NCBI GenBank assembly: GCA_016722065.1
Contig: JADKGX010000001.1
Coordinates: 992,001 to 1,056,000 of the forward strand
DNA from: Planctomycetota bacterium
GTDB lineage: Bacteria > Planctomycetota > UBA8742 > UBA2392
Length of the DNA: 64,000 nt
Direction: 5' to 3'
Shown: positions 1 through 8,136 of the stretch, one piece after another
How positions within the stretch are numbered: position 1 is the stretch's first letter
Layout of the letters: the number at the start of each line of letters is the position of its first letter
The notes under the pieces: generated by a model
What the model was told of the DNA's origin: nothing
Database searches by the model: none
The model's input: the letters and a program-made list of their open reading frames with translations, nothing else
Position numbers and translations under genes: made by a program

Positions 1-99
1 CAATCACAGGGTCCAAGAATAGCTGCCGGGCCTCTGCCTTCCTTTCATACTCGTGCCGGATTGGTACACTCTGCGGCCCAAACGGCACAGGAGCACGGC

Positions 100-951
100 A
101 TGGCAATCCAGAAAATCGGCGTGATCGGGGCAGGCCAGATGGGCAACGGAATTGCCCAGGTGTTTGCACAAGCCGCCTGTCACGTCGTGATGATTGACGT
201 CTCGGCGGATGCCCTGAAAAAAGGCATCGAAACGATCGGCAAGTCGGCTGCCAAGCTGGTTGAAAAGGGCAAGCTGCAACCCCACCAGATGGCCCAAACG
301 ATGGCCCTGGTCATGCCGTCTTCCGATTACGGCTTGCTGCGCGACCGTGACCTGATCATTGAAGCCGCCACCGAAAACCTGGACCTCAAGCGCAAGATAT
401 TCGCCCAGATCGATGCCGTGGCCGGCGACAACTCGATTCTGGCCAGCAACACCAGCAGCATCAGCATTACCACCCTGGCCGCCGGCACAAAGCGCCCGCG
501 CAAGTTCATTGGCATGCACTTCATGAACCCGGTGCCGCTGATGCAGCTTGTGGAGATCATTCGCGGCCTGGACACCGACGACGAAACCTACAACGCGATC
601 ATGGAAACAGCCAAGCGGCTGGGCAAAACCGCCGTGGCCTGCAATGACTCGCCGGGCTTTGTCAGCAACCGCATTCTGCTGCCGATGATCAACGAGGCCG
701 TGTTTGCGCTGATGGAAGGCGTGGCCGACGTGGAAAGCATCGACAACATCATGAAGCTGGGCATGAACCACCCGATTGGGCCGCTGGCACTGGCGGATCT
801 GATCGGGCTGGATACCTGTCTTTCGATCATGGAAGTTCTGCACCGCGACCTGGGTGACAGCAAGTACCGCCCTTGTCCGCTGCTGCGCAAGTATGTGGCG
901 GCCGGGCACCTGGGCCGCAAGAGTGGCCGGGGTTTCCATAAGTATGCCTAG
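100..951 (+). CDS. hbd: 3-hydroxybutyryl-CoA / 3-hydroxyacyl-CoA dehydrogenase
   Basis: NAD(P)-dependent oxidation of a 3-hydroxyacyl-CoA (typically 3-hydroxybutyryl-CoA to acetoacetyl-CoA), in beta-oxidation or butanoate metabolism; cytoplasmic. The 283-residue product has the family's usual length of about 280. The Rossmann glycine motif GVIGAGQMGNGIAQ is near the N-terminus, followed by ASNTSSISIT, the HFMNPVP motif that carries the catalytic His, and NDSPGFVSNRIL, which leads into the C-terminal helical domain; it ends KSGRGFHKY as family members do. I chose the ATG at 100 because GGAG lies 9 bases upstream and the glycine motif then starts at the normal position. A TTG at 61 would add 13 unconserved residues. 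No other fatty-acid genes are adjacent. The family is certain; the exact chain-length preference is not. Confidence 0.93.
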   Translation: MAIQKIGVIGAGQMGNGIAQVFAQAACHVVMIDVSADALKKGIETIGKSAAKLVEKGKLQPHQMAQTMALVMPSSDYGLLRDRDLIIEAATENLDLKRKIFAQIDAVAGDNSILASNTSSISITTLAAGTKRPRKFIGMHFMNPVPLMQLVEIIRGLDTDDETYNAIMETAKRLGKTAVACNDSPGFVSNRILLPMINEAVFALMEGVADVESIDNIMKLGMNHPIGPLALADLIGLDTCLSIMEVLHRDLGDSKYRPCPLLRKYVAAGHLGRKSGRGFHKYA

Positions 952-1032
952 GGCGAAGCGCTCCGCCCCGGTTGTTTGAAGGCTACAAGTTGGCTTGCCG
1001 TTACTGGCTTGCCGTAGAAAGCAGGAGAAGCA

Positions 1033-2430
1033 ATGAACCAGCCCCCCAACCCATCGGGCAGCAACATTCCGCCGGGCTATGGCCAGCCGCAATCGCCGCC
1101 CGGTTACGGCGCGCCCCAGGGTGCACCGGGGTACCCGCCGCAATACGGCCAGCAAGGGCCGGTGCCCAACAGTGGCAGCTATCAGCCGCCGCCGCCGCAG
1201 CAGTACGCGCCCCCGCAAAGCTATCCGCAGCAGCAGGGCTTTCGCGGCATGACGCGCCAGATGTTTAACCCGGCCAGCTATCGCCAGCAGGGCAGCGGGT
1301 CGTATGCCGCCGCGTCGTTCATTCTGGCGCTGGTGGGTTGGTTCCTGTGCCTGGGGCCTTTGACTTGGCCGATTTCGGTGCTGCTGGGGTTGGTTGGGCT
1401 GATTGGCACCAAGCGCGCCAAGGGGCTTTCATTTGCCGGTGTGCTGATTTCCGGCGCGGGCATCGCCATGGTTGCGGGCTTCTTTGCGCTGGGCATGCAT
1501 GTGCAATTCCAGAAGGCGAAACTTGCCACTGAAGCCGGCGCCCCCGTGGTGGCCGCCATTGAGGAATTCAAGAGCGACAACAAGCGCGTGCCCCATAACC
1601 TGGAAGAGCTGGTGGCCAATGGCTATCTGCCCGAAACCTGGGACAAAGGCACCGACGACTTGAGCAGCTACGTCAAAGAAACCGTAGCCGGCAAAAAGTG
1701 GTCGGACTTCCTGCGCTACAAGGCCGGCGAAAGCCAGACCTGGAATGGCGGCGGCTTCATTGAAACGATTCGCTCCGACGACCCCGACGACTGGGCCGAA
1801 ATGTTCAACGTGCCCACCGACAGGGCGGCCAAGGAACACCAGACCTACGGCTTGGCGTTCATCGGTATCGACAAGCAGTGGTCCAGCAGCGACGACGAAG
1901 CCGTCAAGCAGGACGGCGACAAGTTCGAAACCGCCAAGCTGTGGGGCGGCGATTCAACCACCCGCGACGCGATGAAAAAGAAGCGCGAACTGCGCACCAT
2001 GATGAACCAGGTGCAGTCCAAGATCAAAGCCGCCACCGTGGCCATGGAAAAGGCCAAGGCCGACCTTGAAAAGCACGGCGCCAAGGTGAACGAGGTGATC
2101 AAGCGCAAGGGACTCAAGCGCGACCAGGTCAAGAAAGACCCCGATGCCGGCGAATGGCTGACCTTGATTGGCGAAACCAACAAGCGCCTGCTGCTGACGC
2201 AAGAAAAGGTCAACAAGCTGACGTCGACTTACAACAAGCTGGAAGTGCAGATGGAACGCCTGGCCGGGCAGGTTGAGCTGGCCAAGCTGGCCGACAGCCC
2301 CGACGAGCTTGCCAAGCTGACCCAGTTGATTGAGGAAAGCAAGAAGACCGTGGAATCAGAAAGCTATTTCTCGGACATGTCGGACACCGAAGCCGCCAAC
2401 AAGTGGCTGGATGATTACTACGACAAGTAA
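1033..2430 (+). CDS. Pro/Gly/Tyr-rich membrane protein with DUF4190-like hairpin and pilin-like domain
   Basis: Function unknown. The 465-residue product starts with about 80 residues rich in Pro, Gln, Gly and Tyr, then has two membrane segments at about 95-150 (SFILALVGWFLCLG and GVLISGAGIAMVAGFFALG) typical of DUF4190 proteins. The next stretch, with AIEEFKSDNKRVPHNLEELV and a following GYLPETW, resembles the body of type II/IV pseudopilins. After it comes a Lys/Glu-rich coiled coil of about 120 residues ending in a hydrophilic tail. AGGAGA at 1023-1028 sets the ATG start. A hairpin terminator follows, so it is probably transcribed alone or with the upstream dehydrogenase. The disordered, membrane and coiled-coil parts suggest an envelope scaffold, but that is inference. 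Confidence 0.85.
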   Translation: MNQPPNPSGSNIPPGYGQPQSPPGYGAPQGAPGYPPQYGQQGPVPNSGSYQPPPPQQYAPPQSYPQQQGFRGMTRQMFNPASYRQQGSGSYAAASFILALVGWFLCLGPLTWPISVLLGLVGLIGTKRAKGLSFAGVLISGAGIAMVAGFFALGMHVQFQKAKLATEAGAPVVAAIEEFKSDNKRVPHNLEELVANGYLPETWDKGTDDLSSYVKETVAGKKWSDFLRYKAGESQTWNGGGFIETIRSDDPDDWAEMFNVPTDRAAKEHQTYGLAFIGIDKQWSSSDDEAVKQDGDKFETAKLWGGDSTTRDAMKKKRELRTMMNQVQSKIKAATVAMEKAKADLEKHGAKVNEVIKRKGLKRDQVKKDPDAGEWLTLIGETNKRLLLTQEKVNKLTSTYNKLEVQMERLAGQVELAKLADSPDELAKLTQLIEESKKTVESESYFSDMSDTEAANKWLDDYYDK

Positions 2431-2450
2431 CTGCAACCGCCAATCCATAC

Positions 2451-2476
2451 GGGGGCGCACTGGGCGCCCCCGTTTT
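2451..2476 (+). terminator. intrinsic terminator after the DUF4190-like gene
   Basis: An 8-bp perfect stem (GGGGGCGC at 2451-2458 with GCGCCCCC at 2464-2471), a 5-base loop and a trailing GTTTT, 20 bases after the stop codon. Confidence 0.75.
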
Positions 2477-2492
2477 GCCAACCAGAGGTGCC

Positions 2493-2723
2493 ATGGCGCT
2501 TTCGGCCACAACCATCAAGTACATCGTGATCGCCGTAGTCGTGGTGCTGCTGGCCATGTTTGTGGCGGCGCTGGTCTGGGACTTTTTGAAGATCGCCCTG
2601 GGGGTGCTGGTGGGCGGCGGCCTGGTGTACCTGGGCGTGCGCTTTCTGCTGGGCAAGGGCCTGCCAAAGCCCATGGCCGACGCCGCCAAGAAAGTCATCG
2701 ACGCTGGCAAAGAAGGCAAGTAG
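2493..2723 (+). CDS. small membrane protein, unknown function
   Basis: A 76-residue protein with two hydrophobic stretches, IVIAVVVVLLAMFVAALVW and IALGVLVGGGLVYLGVRFLL, followed by a short basic and charged tail (AAKKVIDAGKEGK). AGAGG at 2484-2488 supports the ATG at 2493; a TTG at 2475 is less likely because it lies on the end of the preceding terminator. It sits between the DUF4190-like gene and the ABC ATPase on the same strand, 61 bases before the latter, but it does not look like an ABC permease. Not recognised as any named family. Confidence 0.7.
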   Translation: MALSATTIKYIVIAVVVVLLAMFVAALVWDFLKIALGVLVGGGLVYLGVRFLLGKGLPKPMADAAKKVIDAGKEGK

Positions 2724-2784
2724 TTGCGTCTGTTCAGCGCCGGCTTGCATTGCCTGCTGTGTTCATTGATCATCACGGCTGCCC

Positions 2785-3723
2785 ATGATTGAAGTCCAAC
2801 ACGTCTGCAAGACCTTCCGCCAGTTCCGCGCAGTGTGGGACCTTTCGTTCAGCATTGGCCCCGGCGACATCTTTGGTTTTGTCGGCCCCAACGGCTCGGG
2901 CAAGACCACAACCATGCGCATGATGGCCACGCTGCTGGACCCCGATTACGGCGACATCACCATTGACGGCATCAGCGTTCTCGATGAACCCGAAACCATC
3001 CGCCGCCTGATTGGCTACATGCCTGATTACGTGGGCGTGTACGACGGCGTCGAGATCCGCGAGTACCTGGAGTTCTTCGCCGCCGCTTACCGCATTCCCG
3101 TCGAGAAACGCAAGAAACTCGTCGGCGAAATCATGGAAATCACGGACCTTGCCGGCGTGGCCGAAAAAGATGTCGGCACGCTTTCCAAGGGCATGCGCCA
3201 GCGCCTGTGCCTGGCCAAAACGCTGGTGCACGACCCTAAAGTGCTGATTCTGGACGAACCCGCCGCAGGCCTGGACCCGCGCGCGCGCATTGAACTGCGC
3301 CTGCTGCTGAAGGAACTGCAAAAGCTGGGCAAGACGATCATCATTTCCAGCCACATCCTGACTGAACTTTCCGACATGTGTAACAGCGTGGGCATCATTG
3401 AGCGCGGCATCATGCTCAAGGCCGGGCGTATCGACGACATTCTTGCCGAACGCACCCCGGGCCAGCTCAGCCAGCAGAAGCTGCTGCTGCGCGTGCTGGG
3501 CCAGCCAGACGACGCCGTGACGGTGCTGCGCGGCCTGCCTGATATTGGCGGGGTCGAGATCGAACGTGGCATCATCACCTTCAACTTCATTCAGCCGATT
3601 GAAAGTAACCCCGGCCTGCTGCGTGAATTGCTGCAACGCGGCGTGCCGGTTGTCAGCCTGGCGCCGGCGACGCAGAACCTGGAAGACATCTTCCTGAACG
3701 TCACCAAGGGCATCATCGCCTAG
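2785..3723 (+). CDS. ABC transporter ATP-binding protein (ABC-2 type)
   Basis: ATPase subunit of an ABC-2-type exporter, energising a membrane permease at the cytoplasmic face. The 312 residues include Walker A GPNGSGKT at about 34-41, the signature LSKGMRQRL at about 134, Walker B LILDEPAAGLDP at about 153-164 and the switch His in SSH. The C-terminal 90 residues form the variable domain found in CcmA/NatA-like ATPases. The ATG at 2785 gives the family N-terminus, although no clear ribosome-binding site precedes it. No permease gene is adjacent; the next genes are on the other strand, so its partner must be elsewhere. Substrate unknown. Confidence 0.9.
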   Translation: MIEVQHVCKTFRQFRAVWDLSFSIGPGDIFGFVGPNGSGKTTTMRMMATLLDPDYGDITIDGISVLDEPETIRRLIGYMPDYVGVYDGVEIREYLEFFAAAYRIPVEKRKKLVGEIMEITDLAGVAEKDVGTLSKGMRQRLCLAKTLVHDPKVLILDEPAAGLDPRARIELRLLLKELQKLGKTIIISSHILTELSDMCNSVGIIERGIMLKAGRIDDILAERTPGQLSQQKLLLRVLGQPDDAVTVLRGLPDIGGVEIERGIITFNFIQPIESNPGLLRELLQRGVPVVSLAPATQNLEDIFLNVTKGIIA

Positions 3724-3738
3724 TCAGGCAACGCACCC

Positions 3739-3817
3739 GAGCCCGCTGCGTTAGCGGCGGGTCATACCAGCATGAGGCCTGATTGGCTTGGGTTCCTCCG
3801 CTTACGCGTGCGGGCTC
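3739..3817. repeat. inverted pair of a dispersed palindromic repeat
   Basis: GAGCCCGCTGCGTTAGCGG at 3739-3757 recurs in inverted, slightly diverged form as CCGCTTACGCGTGCGGGCTC at 3798-3817. The first copy is itself a hairpin. From memory, this motif is common between genes in planctomycete genomes. It separates the ABC ATPase from the convergent minus-strand genes and may serve as a transcription end for both. Confidence 0.55.
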
Positions 3818-3821
3818 TGGC

Positions 3822-4148
3822 CTACTTTTCGGCCTCGGGCTGATAGACCTGTGGCTGCTTGAACGGCGCGGCGGCGATCACTTCTACGGCCGCGTCCTTC
3901 TTTTCGAAGCCCGCGATCTCAAGGTCCCACTTGCCGTTGTCGCGCTGCGGCCCCGTGTACACGAACTTGGCCGACTTGCCGTCTTTGACCCACGCGGTTT
4001 TATCGCCGAACTCGAAATCGCCCAGCAAATGAAACTCCGCAACGCCCATGCCGCCCTCTTTCACGGCCGCAAACACTTCGTGGGCATCGATGACACGGTG
4101 CAGCTTCCACTCAAACCAGAGCGCCCCGTCGTCCATGCTAGTCTGCAC
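3822..4148 (-). CDS. hypothetical protein (about 108 aa)
   Basis: A small soluble protein of unknown function with alternating charged and aromatic segments (WFEWKLHRVIDAHEVF, GDKTAWVKDGKSAKFVY), possibly a compact beta-rich fold. It has no signal peptide or membrane segment. The start is uncertain. GTG at 4148 is used here, ATG at 4136 is possible, and the same frame stays protein-like for about 15 codons upstream (RRFGEKV before the GTG) until a TGA near 4193, so the true N-terminus may have been lost to a frameshift. Downstream of the small lipoprotein gene on the same strand. Confidence 0.5.
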   Translation of the reverse strand: MQTSMDDGALWFEWKLHRVIDAHEVFAAVKEGGMGVAEFHLLGDFEFGDKTAWVKDGKSAKFVYTGPQRDNGKWDLEIAGFEKKDAAVEVIAAAPFKQPQVYQPEAEK

Positions 4149-4208
4149 TTTTTCGCCGAACCGGCGTTGGAGTACGACCCGTACTCCGTCAACTCACTCT
4201 CATCACAC

Positions 4209-4454
4209 TCAGCCGGCCACAAGCAGGTACACAATCGGCGGGCTTTGCAGCGCCGCGGGCGGCAGGTCTTCTTTTTTGGGAGGGGTTTCTGTGGCCTTTA
4301 CTTCTTTGGGCGTCGGCGCCGCTTCTTGGTCCTGCCAGGCCATGGCCCGGCGGCGCTCGGCGGTATCAAACCCGGCGCCGATGTGGCAGGCCGTAACGGC
4401 CAAGGCCACGCACCCCAACAACATGGCTGTCAGCCAGCGTTTCATGCTGTTCAT
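4209..4454 (-). CDS. small lipoprotein
   Basis: An 81-residue predicted lipoprotein: the N-terminus MNSMKRW is followed by a hydrophobic stretch ending in the lipobox AVTAC at about residue 20. The mature part is short and rich in Pro, Glu and Lys (TPKEVKATETPPKKEDLPP), so it is probably a disordered tether. The ATG at 4454 begins one base after the stop codon of the outer-membrane barrel gene, so the two are translationally coupled and probably act together in the outer envelope. No family recognised. Confidence 0.7.
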   Translation of the reverse strand: MNSMKRWLTAMLLGCVALAVTACHIGAGFDTAERRRAMAWQDQEAAPTPKEVKATETPPKKEDLPPAALQSPPIVYLLVAG

Positions 4455-4455
4455 G

Positions 4456-5403
4456 CTAGAACCTGTAAGACACGCTTGCACGCACCGAAAGTTCACTGCC
4501 CAGCTGGATGCCGTTCACTTCGCGCCAGAGAATCACTTCAAACTTGGCCTTCATTTCCCACCAGGGCCGCGGGTGCCACTGGATCTTGGGCGTCAGGATC
4601 AACTCCTGGCCCCCAGAATCACGCACGCGCCGCCCGTCGTTGCGGTCAAAGTCCGTGCGCTGGTAGGCCAGCCCCAGCATCAAGAACATCGTGTTGCCGG
4701 GGAACTTCTCCTGGATCACCCGGTACTTCAGCTCGAAGTCGTGCGAAATACTGTCTCCAAAGTCGTAGTTGCTGCGGCCCACGCCCACACTGCGCCAGGT
4801 GTATTGCGAGGTCGAGATCAACTCGAGCCGGTTGCGCGAATAGGCGCTGATGTGCGCAATCGTAAGGCCCACCGCACCGTCGCCAAGCTGGATGTCGCGG
4901 GGCAGGCGCTGGCCGTCGCGGCCGGCGTTGTTGTCGCCGGTGGGCAAGGTGGACACGCAGGCCAGGCTCAGGCTGGCCCCTTCGCCGCCCCGGTCGCCGC
5001 CCGGCACCCACCACAGGTAACGCATGCGCGCGCCAAGGGCGATGTCGCCAATGCCATGCAACTGGTCGCCGACAATGCCGCCCTGCGTAACCGTGCGGAA
5101 ATCGCGAAACACAATCGGCACCACGGCGCTGATTGTCCACTCGCCGGGGATCATACGCGGCACGCCCCAGTTCACGCCCAAACCAAGCTGGTGGTCTATC
5201 TTGAACAGGCCCTCGCGGTTAACCCGGGTGCGGGAGCCGTCAAACAGGCGTGTTTGGAAATCATGGTGATGGGCGACGTAGAACTGCACGCCACCGGCAA
5301 ACAGCGGCTCGCTTTCCATCATGTTGACGCCGACGGCCGGTTCCGCCGCCAGCGGCGCGGCAAGAAGAAGCAGCAGGCACCACGGCCCGAGTTCGCCAAC
5401 CAT
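4456..5403 (-). CDS. outer-membrane beta-barrel protein (MetA/transporter-like)
   Basis: Predicted outer-membrane beta-barrel of 315 residues. A signal peptide (LGPWCLLLLLAAPLAAEP) is followed by alternating amphipathic strands with many aromatic residues, and the last residues are ASVSYRF; a terminal Phe is the usual BAM recognition end. The pattern GDIALGARMRYLW, STLPTGD and LMLGLAYQRTDFD resembles barrel proteins annotated as transporters of the phenol-degradation MetA-like family, but the substrate is unknown. AAGGTGA just before the ATG at 5403 supports the start. It is directly followed by a coupled small lipoprotein. Confidence 0.75.
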   Translation of the reverse strand: MVGELGPWCLLLLLAAPLAAEPAVGVNMMESEPLFAGGVQFYVAHHHDFQTRLFDGSRTRVNREGLFKIDHQLGLGVNWGVPRMIPGEWTISAVVPIVFRDFRTVTQGGIVGDQLHGIGDIALGARMRYLWWVPGGDRGGEGASLSLACVSTLPTGDNNAGRDGQRLPRDIQLGDGAVGLTIAHISAYSRNRLELISTSQYTWRSVGVGRSNYDFGDSISHDFELKYRVIQEKFPGNTMFLMLGLAYQRTDFDRNDGRRVRDSGGQELILTPKIQWHPRPWWEMKAKFEVILWREVNGIQLGSELSVRASVSYRF

Positions 5404-5507
5404 TCACCTTGGGGTTCGCATGGCGCGAACATAGCAATCAGCACGGGCGAAATCCGTCATGCGCTTGCAACGCATGAATCACTTTACTTGCGTTTGCGCA
5501 GTGCGGA

Positions 5508-5852
5508 CTATTTGGACCCTGATCGTCTCCGAGGCTTGGCCGGCGCGGCCATCAGGGCCTCGCGGGCCCATTGGGCCAGCTGGTCGCGGTCTTCCTGCAC
5601 GTCCACGGGCACGGTCCAATAGCCCGCCATCACGTGGCCGGGCCAGGGCTCAAAGGGTTTGCAGCCGGCCTTTTGAAACTTCTGGCGCTGGTCCGGCGCG
5701 GCCTTGAGGTACAGGCAGTCGTTGTCACCCAGCGCAAAAATCTTGCCGCCAAAGTAGATGCCCGCGCCGCCGAACATGCGCTTGATTTCAATCGTGCCCA
5801 GGGCGCTGAACTGGTCGCGCAGATAGACCGTGAACTCTTCACTCAGGCTCAT
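5508..5852 (-). CDS. TfoX N-terminal domain protein
   Basis: A 114-residue protein with the TfoX/Sxy N-terminal fold, seen in the diagnostic run EIKRMFGGAGIYFGGKIFAL followed by DNDCLYLKA. TfoX in Haemophilus regulates competence, but stand-alone N-terminal-domain proteins like this one have no established role. The C-terminus is basic (KPRRRSGSK). ATG at 5852 is preferred because the longer reading has a Cys-rich, unconserved lead. It is divergent from the YyaL-type gene, with only 26 bases between the start codons, so their promoters must overlap. Confidence 0.85.
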   Translation of the reverse strand: MSLSEEFTVYLRDQFSALGTIEIKRMFGGAGIYFGGKIFALGDNDCLYLKAAPDQRQKFQKAGCKPFEPWPGHVMAGYWTVPVDVQEDRDQLAQWAREALMAAPAKPRRRSGSK

Positions 5853-5878
5853 GCAGGCAATGCTACCATCGGCCAACC

Positions 5879-8029
5879 ATGAGCAACCAGCGCACACCCA
5901 ACGCCCTTGTCAACGAATCCAGCCCCTACCTGCTGCAACACGCCTACAACCCCGTGGCCTGGATGCCCTGGGGCGAGGCCGCCTTTGCCAAGGCCGCAGC
6001 CGAAGACAAGCCGATCTTTCTAAGCATCGGCTACGCCACCTGCCATTGGTGCCATGTCATGGAGCGCGAGAGTTTCGAGAACGAAGAAACCGCGGCGCTG
6101 CTGAACGAACACTTCGTGCCAATCAAGGTCGACCGCGAAGAACGCCCGGATGTCGATGCCGTCTACATGGCCGTCACCCAAGGAATGTCGCAAGGCCGCG
6201 GCGGCTGGCCCATGAGTGTGTGGCTGTTTCCAGACCGCAGGCCGATTACCGCCGGCACCTATTTTCCGCCCGACGACCGCTGGGGCCGCCCGGGATTTCG
6301 CTCGATCCTGCGCCAGATCAACGACGTGTGGCACAACCGCCGCGCCGAACTGGAAGAACAGGCCCAGGGCATTACGCAGTGGCTGAACGCCCAGGGCAAA
6401 CCCGTGGGCAAGGCCGAACTTGGCATCGCGACGCTGCGATTGAATGCCACAGAGCACGCCCGCCGCTTTGACCACAAGCACGGCGGCTTTGAAACCGCGC
6501 CCAAGTTTCCGACCCCGCACCGCCTTAGCGCGTTGATCCGGGCGGCGGCGTCACGAACCGCGGGCATCCTGCCCGCCAAGGCCGAAGGCGAAGTCCCTTC
6601 CGCCACAGAAGCGCTGAAGATGGCCGTGACCACGCTGGACGCCATGGCCGACGGCGGCATCCATGACCAGGTTGGTGGCGGCTTTCACCGCTATTCCACA
6701 GACCGCGAATGGCTGACCCCGCACTTTGAAAAAATGCTCTACGACCAGGCCCTGCTGGTGGAAGCCTATCTGGATGCCTGGCAGGCAACCGGCGAGCCCC
6801 GCCACGCAGAGATCGCCCGAGACATTCTTGAATACACGCTGCGTGACCTGCGCGACGAAGGCGGCGCGTTTCATTCCGCCGAAGACGCCGACAGCGAAGG
6901 TGTTGAAGGCAAGTTCTACGTCTGGTCCACGGCCGACATGCAATCACACCTGGGTGGCGATGCCGCCGTGGTGGCTGCGGCCTGGGGTTGCGCGCAAGCC
7001 GGAAACTTTCACGATGAATCCAGCGGCACCCAGACCGGCGAAAACATTCTGCACCTGCCCCGGCCCCTGGACCAAACCGCCAAACTGCACGGGCTGGAAC
7101 CCGCAACCCTGCGCGCCACGCTGGACCGCGCCCGCGAAATCCTGTTTGAAGTGCGCAGCCACCGCGTACGCCCGCTGCTGGACGACAAAGTGCTGACAGA
7201 CTGGAACGGCCTGATGCTGGGTGCCATTGCCCGCGCCGGCGTGCTGCTTGGCGAAAGCCGCTACCTGCAGGCCGCCAACCAATGCGCAGAATTTTTGACC
7301 CGCATGATGTGGCGCAACGACCGCCTGCTGCACCGTTACCGCAAGGGCAACGCCGGCATTGCAGGCTTTGTTGACGACTACGCCTTTTTGGGCAACGGGC
7401 TGTTTCAGCTTTTCCAGGCCACACTGGAACCGCGCTGGCTGGAACAAGCCGCAACTCTGGGCCGCGAGATGGTGCGGCTGTTCTGGAATGAAGAAGAAGG
7501 GCTGTTCCACACCCAGGGCAGCGACGAAACCGACAAGCTGATTGCGCCCAACCGAAGCCTGTATGACGGCGCCATTCCCAGTGGCAACTCGGCCGCAGCG
7601 CTGCTGCTGGCGCGTCTGGGCCGCACCCTGCAAGACGAGTCGCTGCTTGGCCTGGCGCGCCGCACACTGGAAAGTATGAGCCCGCAGATCGCCGGCCACA
7701 CGCCGGGCTTCAACTACGCGCTGGCCGCGCTGGAACACCTGGTGCTGCCGGGCCAGGAAATCGTGATCGCAGGCGAAATGGCCGACAGCGCGACCAAGGC
7801 CTTGATCGCCGAAACCCGCAAGCACTACCTGCCCCACGCAATCGTGATCCACCACGAACCCGACGCAGAGGGCGAAGCCATTCGCAAGCTGGTGCCGTTC
7901 GTTGCCAACCAGTTGCCGGTCAACGGCCAACCCGCGGCCTACCTGTGCGAGAACTACACATGCAAGGCACCAGTGACGACGCCGCAAGCCCTGGCAGAAC
8001 TGATTCGAGGCACAAGCGCAAGCCCATAA
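5879..8029 (+). CDS. thioredoxin-domain protein of the YyaL/DUF255 (SSP411) family
   Basis: A 716-residue protein. Its N-terminal thioredoxin-like domain has a CHWC active site at residues 55-58, with the family's SSPYLLQHAYNPVAW before it. The rest is an (alpha/alpha) toroid-like region resembling N-acylglucosamine 2-epimerases, including GGIHDQVGGGFHRYSTD and FEKMLYDQALL. Family members are widespread and of unclear biochemical role. The length is normal except for an extra stretch at about residues 227-243 (RTAGILPAKAEGEVPS), just before ALKMAVTTLDAMADGGI, which coincides with a palindromic repeat in the DNA. The ATG at 5879 gives the conserved N-terminus. Divergent from the TfoX-like gene. 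Confidence 0.9.
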   Translation: MSNQRTPNALVNESSPYLLQHAYNPVAWMPWGEAAFAKAAAEDKPIFLSIGYATCHWCHVMERESFENEETAALLNEHFVPIKVDREERPDVDAVYMAVTQGMSQGRGGWPMSVWLFPDRRPITAGTYFPPDDRWGRPGFRSILRQINDVWHNRRAELEEQAQGITQWLNAQGKPVGKAELGIATLRLNATEHARRFDHKHGGFETAPKFPTPHRLSALIRAAASRTAGILPAKAEGEVPSATEALKMAVTTLDAMADGGIHDQVGGGFHRYSTDREWLTPHFEKMLYDQALLVEAYLDAWQATGEPRHAEIARDILEYTLRDLRDEGGAFHSAEDADSEGVEGKFYVWSTADMQSHLGGDAAVVAAAWGCAQAGNFHDESSGTQTGENILHLPRPLDQTAKLHGLEPATLRATLDRAREILFEVRSHRVRPLLDDKVLTDWNGLMLGAIARAGVLLGESRYLQAANQCAEFLTRMMWRNDRLLHRYRKGNAGIAGFVDDYAFLGNGLFQLFQATLEPRWLEQAATLGREMVRLFWNEEEGLFHTQGSDETDKLIAPNRSLYDGAIPSGNSAAALLLARLGRTLQDESLLGLARRTLESMSPQIAGHTPGFNYALAALEHLVLPGQEIVIAGEMADSATKALIAETRKHYLPHAIVIHHEPDAEGEAIRKLVPFVANQLPVNGQPAAYLCENYTCKAPVTTPQALAELIRGTSASP
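6560..6576. repeat. dispersed palindrome inside the YyaL-type gene
   Basis: GCGGGCA-TCC-TGCCCGC, a 7-bp perfect stem with a 3-base loop, encodes part of RTAGILPA. A related palindrome around a GGAT core occurs in the fused E1 insertion at 49326-49345. It appears to have been inserted in frame and tolerated as a surface loop. Confidence 0.5.
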
Positions 8030-8136
8030 GCCCCGCAGAAAGACGCGTGGGTCTCTCGGCAAACTTGCCGTGACTTCAAGTATGGGTGACAACAGGGCCC
8101 GGCAGCACTGGCCGGGGACTCATGGCCAACCAGGGC

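Noticed and set aside
61..99. TTG start for the 3-hydroxyacyl-CoA dehydrogenase
   Set aside because: It would add 13 residues not expected in the family; ATG 100 has a proper GGAG upstream.
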